64,000 nucleotides of DNA from Sphingomonas sp. CFBP 8760 (GTDB lineage: Bacteria > Pseudomonadota > Alphaproteobacteria > Sphingomonadales > Sphingomonadaceae): the NCBI RefSeq assembly GCF_014841615.1, contig NZ_JACYUG010000006.1, forward strand, positions 116,639-180,638. Direction: 5' to 3'. The position numbers and the translations under genes were made by a program. The notes under the pieces are model-generated. The model was not told the DNA's origin, searched no databases, and saw only the letters and a list, made by a program, of their open reading frames with translations. Positions 61,385 to 64,000 of this stretch are shown here, one piece after another; positions within the stretch are counted from its first letter, which is position 1; each line of letters starts with the position of its first letter.

Positions 61385-62413
61385 ATGGATCACGGCACGA
61401 CCCGACGCGGGACGCTGGCGGGCATGGGCGCGCTGGGGCTGTTGCACGCCGCCCCCCTGCTGGCCGCCCCCTCGCTGGCCGCCGCACCGGCGACGCGGGC
61501 GTTGAGCAACCCCGCCGCATCGACCGGGGCACAGCGCCTCTATGCCTATCTGTGGAGCCAGTATGGCAGGCGGACGCTGACCGGCCAGCAGGAGGTGGGC
61601 CGGTCCGCGAACGGCGGCCAGCCCGAACTCGATTACCTGCGCCGGACGACCGGCCGCCTGCCCGCGATGCTCGGCCTCGACTATATCGATCCGGCCGATA
61701 ACGACGCGGTCAACGAACGGGCGGTCGCCTGGGCGCGGTCGGGCGGGATCGTCACGCTCTGCTGGCACTGGGGCGCACCCGATATCGGCACCGGCTACGA
61801 GAATTCGAAAAAGGATTTCGACGTCGCCGCCGCGCTGCGGCCCGGCACGCCGCAGCACGTCGCGATGCTGCGCGACATGGATCAGGTGGCCGTGCTGCTC
61901 GCGGGCCTGCGCGACCGGGGCATCCCGGTGTTGTGGCGGCCGTTCCACGAGTTCAGCGGCGACTGGTTCTGGTGGGGCAAGCATGGCCCCGACGCGTTCA
62001 AGGCGCTGTGGCGGCTGATGTACGATCGCTATACCCGCGTCCACCGGCTGACCAACCTGATCTGGGTGCTGGGCTGGGCCGGACAGAATGTCGATGCCGC
62101 CTGGTATCCCGGCCGCGCGCAGGTCGATATCGCGGGGGCGGACATCTATGTGCAGGATCACGGCAATCTCGCGCCGATGTTCGCGCAGGTGAAGGCGATC
62201 GTCGGCGACACGCTGCCGATCTGCCTGCACGAGAATGGTCCGGTGCCCGATCCGGCGCTGCTCGGCCCCGATTCCGACTGGTTGTGGTTCATGACGTGGC
62301 ATAGCCGCTGGCTGACGGGCGCGGACCAGAACACCCCCGATCTGCTGCGCCGCTATTTCGCATCGCGCCGCTACGTGACGAAGGATGAACTACCCGCATG
62401 GTTGAAGGCATGA
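61385..62413 (+). CDS. GH26 endo-beta-1,4-mannanase
   Basis: This 342-residue enzyme has a Tat-like signal (TTRRGTLAGMGALGLLHAAP) ending near residue 35. The GH26 signature is complete: LTGQQEVGRSANG, TLCWHWGAP, the acid/base Glu189 in WRPFHEFSGDWFWWG and the nucleophile Glu283 in CLHENGPVPD, followed by WFMTWHSRW. It hydrolyses internal beta-1,4-mannose links in mannan, glucomannan or galactomannan, or releases mannobiose from chain ends. It starts four bases after the GH5 stop, and its TGA overlaps the next start. Having GH5 and GH26 side by side is typical of full mannan depolymerisation systems. Confidence 0.93.
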   Translation: MDHGTTRRGTLAGMGALGLLHAAPLLAAPSLAAAPATRALSNPAASTGAQRLYAYLWSQYGRRTLTGQQEVGRSANGGQPELDYLRRTTGRLPAMLGLDYIDPADNDAVNERAVAWARSGGIVTLCWHWGAPDIGTGYENSKKDFDVAAALRPGTPQHVAMLRDMDQVAVLLAGLRDRGIPVLWRPFHEFSGDWFWWGKHGPDAFKALWRLMYDRYTRVHRLTNLIWVLGWAGQNVDAAWYPGRAQVDIAGADIYVQDHGNLAPMFAQVKAIVGDTLPICLHENGPVPDPALLGPDSDWLWFMTWHSRWLTGADQNTPDLLRRYFASRRYVTKDELPAWLKA

Positions 62414-63522
62414 GGATCGCCGCCGCACTCGCCGCCCTGTCGCTGGCGGGGACGGCTCCCGCCGCCGGGCCGGCCGCCGAAGCGGTGACGGTGACACCCG
62501 CACCGGCCACCACCGTCGCGGGCGCCGCGCTGCCCCTGAACATCGGCGGGCGGGTCGAGCGCACGCCGGACGGCTATCGCCGGCAATGGCCGGGCACCTA
62601 TCTGGAGGGCGCGTTCCGGGGCAAGGCGGCGCTGATCCGCATCGGCACCGGCGACATCGTGCTCAACGTCGCGGTCGATGGCCGGCGTGTCGCCCACCTC
62701 GTCAAGCCGCAGCCCGGCCTCTACCGGATCGGCGGTCTGGCCGGGGGACGTCATACCCTGCGCATCGACGTGGCGGGGGAAAGCCAGTCCGGTCCGACCA
62801 TGATCGGCGGCCTCTATGCCACTGGCACCACCCGCCCCCTGCCCGCCCCGGCCCGTTCCCGCCGGGTCGAGTTCATCGGCGATTCGCATACCGTCGGCTA
62901 CGGCAACATCTCCCCCACCCGGACCTGCACGCCGGCCGAGGTATGGGCGACGACCGACCCGGCACAGGGTGTCGCCGGGCGCCTCGCCCGCCGCTACGAT
63001 GCCGATTACCGGGTCAATGCGATCTCCGGTCGCGGGATCGTGCGCAATTACGACGGCGGCATCGGCGACACGCTGCCCATCGTCTATCCCTTCACGCTGT
63101 TCGACAAGGTGGCGCGCCACGACGACGCGGCATGGCACCCGCACCTGATCGTCATCGCGCTGGGCACCAACGACTTCTCGACGGCGCTTCATGCCGGCGA
63201 ACGCTGGTCGACCCGCCCCTCGCTCCATGCGGATTACGAGGACCGGTACGTCGCCTTCGTCACCGGCCTGCGCACCGAGCATCCGGGCGCGCACATCCTG
63301 CTGTGGGCGACCGACATGGCCGATGGCGAAATCGCCGCGCAGACGGCCAGGGTCGCCGCCCGCCTGAACGCCGCCGGGGATGCCCGTGTCGCGTTCGTCG
63401 CGGTGCCGGGACTGGCGATGTCGGGCTGCGACTATCACCCCTCGACCGCGGACGACCAGATCATCGCCGACCGGCTGGCCACCTATGTGGAGGCGCATCC
63501 CGCCCTGTGGACCGGACGGTGA
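62410..63522 (+). CDS. CE2-type two-domain acetyl esterase
   Basis: This 370-residue protein starts at an ATG overlapping the GH26 stop (an ATG at 62398 would add four residues). It has a signal peptide (MRIAAALAALSLAGTAPAA). The N-terminal jelly-roll (about 30-145, with WPGTYLEGAFRGKAALIRIG) precedes an SGNH esterase domain (about 150-365): nucleophile Ser in VEFIGDSHTVGYGN, Asn in ALGTNDFST and His in GCDYHPSTADDQ. This order is that of carbohydrate esterase family 2, which prefers 6-O-acetyl groups, including on glucomannan. It would strip acetyl groups so the mannanases and GH27 can act. Confidence 0.88.
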   Translation: MRIAAALAALSLAGTAPAAGPAAEAVTVTPAPATTVAGAALPLNIGGRVERTPDGYRRQWPGTYLEGAFRGKAALIRIGTGDIVLNVAVDGRRVAHLVKPQPGLYRIGGLAGGRHTLRIDVAGESQSGPTMIGGLYATGTTRPLPAPARSRRVEFIGDSHTVGYGNISPTRTCTPAEVWATTDPAQGVAGRLARRYDADYRVNAISGRGIVRNYDGGIGDTLPIVYPFTLFDKVARHDDAAWHPHLIVIALGTNDFSTALHAGERWSTRPSLHADYEDRYVAFVTGLRTEHPGAHILLWATDMADGEIAAQTARVAARLNAAGDARVAFVAVPGLAMSGCDYHPSTADDQIIADRLATYVEAHPALWTGR

Positions 63523-63606
63523 TGGCAAATAGCCGGCACGACAGGGCGGGCGGGCTTCGCCCCGCGCGCGATGCGGATGCCGACCTGAAGGAATAATGGA
63601 TCGATC

Positions 63607-64000
63607 ATGCTGAAAAAGTCATTTCCTCACTTGCTGGCCGCCCTGCTGCTGCTGGGTGCCGCCGCGCCTGTCCCGGCGCAGGAGGTGCTCGATCCCGATC
63701 CCAATACGCTGGCGCCGTCGAAGGACCCGAGGCGGACCGCGAACGGCCTGGCCCCGACGCCGCCGATGGGCTGGAACAGCTGGAACAAATTTGCCTGCAA
63801 GGTCGACGAAGCCACCATCCGCGCCACCGCCGACGCGATCGCGTCCAACGGGATGCAGGCGGCGGGATACCAATATATCGTCATCGACGATTGCTGGCAC
63901 GGCACCCGCGACGCGAACGGCTTTATCACCGAGGACAGGGCACGCTTCCCCGGCGGGCTGAAGGCGTTGTCCGACTATGTCCATGCGAAGGGGCTGAAGT
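63607..64000 (+). CDS. GH27 alpha-galactosidase, C-terminus cut by window edge
   Basis: Only the first 131 residues are in the window. A signal peptide (KKSFPHLLAALLLLGAAAPV) is followed after about 20 residues by the GH27 start NGLAPTPPMGWNSWNKFAC, with the early barrel motifs AGYQYIVIDDCWHG and FPGGLKALSDYVHAKG. The catalytic aspartates lie beyond the edge. The enzyme removes alpha-1,6-galactosyl branches from galactomannan, and it completes the mannan set with GH5, GH26 and CE2. It lies 84 bases after the CE2 gene on the same strand. Confidence 0.9.
   Translation, partial: MLKKSFPHLLAALLLLGAAAPVPAQEVLDPDPNTLAPSKDPRRTANGLAPTPPMGWNSWNKFACKVDEATIRATADAIASNGMQAAGYQYIVIDDCWHGTRDANGFITEDRARFPGGLKALSDYVHAKGLK

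Noticed and set aside
63597-63614. Tiny ORF of five codons overlapping the GH27 start
   Set aside because: It is too short and its ribosome spacing is poor; probably chance.

Overview
The window is high-GC, gene-dense DNA from an alphaproteobacterium, most likely a Sphingomonas or close relative. This is inferred from strong GC bias with long antisense open frames, a NasS/NasT-type nitrate cluster, a GGAAC-N17-GTT promoter of the EcfG general-stress type, small CsbD-like proteins, and a TonB-receptor/tryptophan-halogenase carbohydrate locus without SusD. No tRNA, rRNA, CRISPR array, insertion sequence or phage gene was recognised.

Region 1 (1-3.7 kb, minus strand) holds stress or envelope genes: a truncated YrzE-like membrane protein, two CsbD-like proteins, a three-PAS LuxR-type regulator, a small lipoprotein with a clear EcfG-type promoter, and a short hypothetical gene. 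Region 2 (3.88-7.55 kb, plus) is the most striking part. It is a compact four-gene operon: photoactive yellow protein (PYP), a PAS-GGDEF diguanylate cyclase, a p-coumarate ligase of the PYP-activation type with an acyl-carrier-like N-terminus, and an EAL phosphodiesterase. Three of the genes overlap by four bases at each junction. It reads as a blue-light switch built together with enzymes that make and break c-di-GMP.

Region 3 (8.8-18.7 kb, plus) is nitrate assimilation: nasT, nasS, a nitrate/nitrite transporter, nirB, nirD, nasA and cobA. Strong leader terminators precede both the transporter and nirB, as expected for NasT antitermination. Region 4 (18.6-24.8 kb, minus) is a TetR-controlled EmrA/EmrB/outer-membrane-factor pump plus a sugar-porter MFS protein. 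Region 5 (25.0-38.4 kb) has a VIT-domain protein with a proline hinge, a MacAB/TolC-like export operon containing a DUF2807 protein, a divergent two-component system whose NtrC-like regulator has lost its ATPase and sigma-54 motifs, and a secreted HExxH peptidase-like protein.

Region 6 (38.6-64.0 kb, running off the end) is a polysaccharide utilisation locus: GH43, GH35-like, GH3, GH97, two esterases, a ROK regulator, GH9, a TonB-dependent receptor, three consecutive tryptophan-halogenase-family genes, GH5 and GH26 mannanases, a CE2-type esterase and a truncated GH27 alpha-galactosidase. The last four enzymes together point to acetylated galacto(gluco)mannan. Oligosaccharides would enter through the TonB receptor and be trimmed by GH3, GH97, GH27 and GH35-type exo-enzymes.
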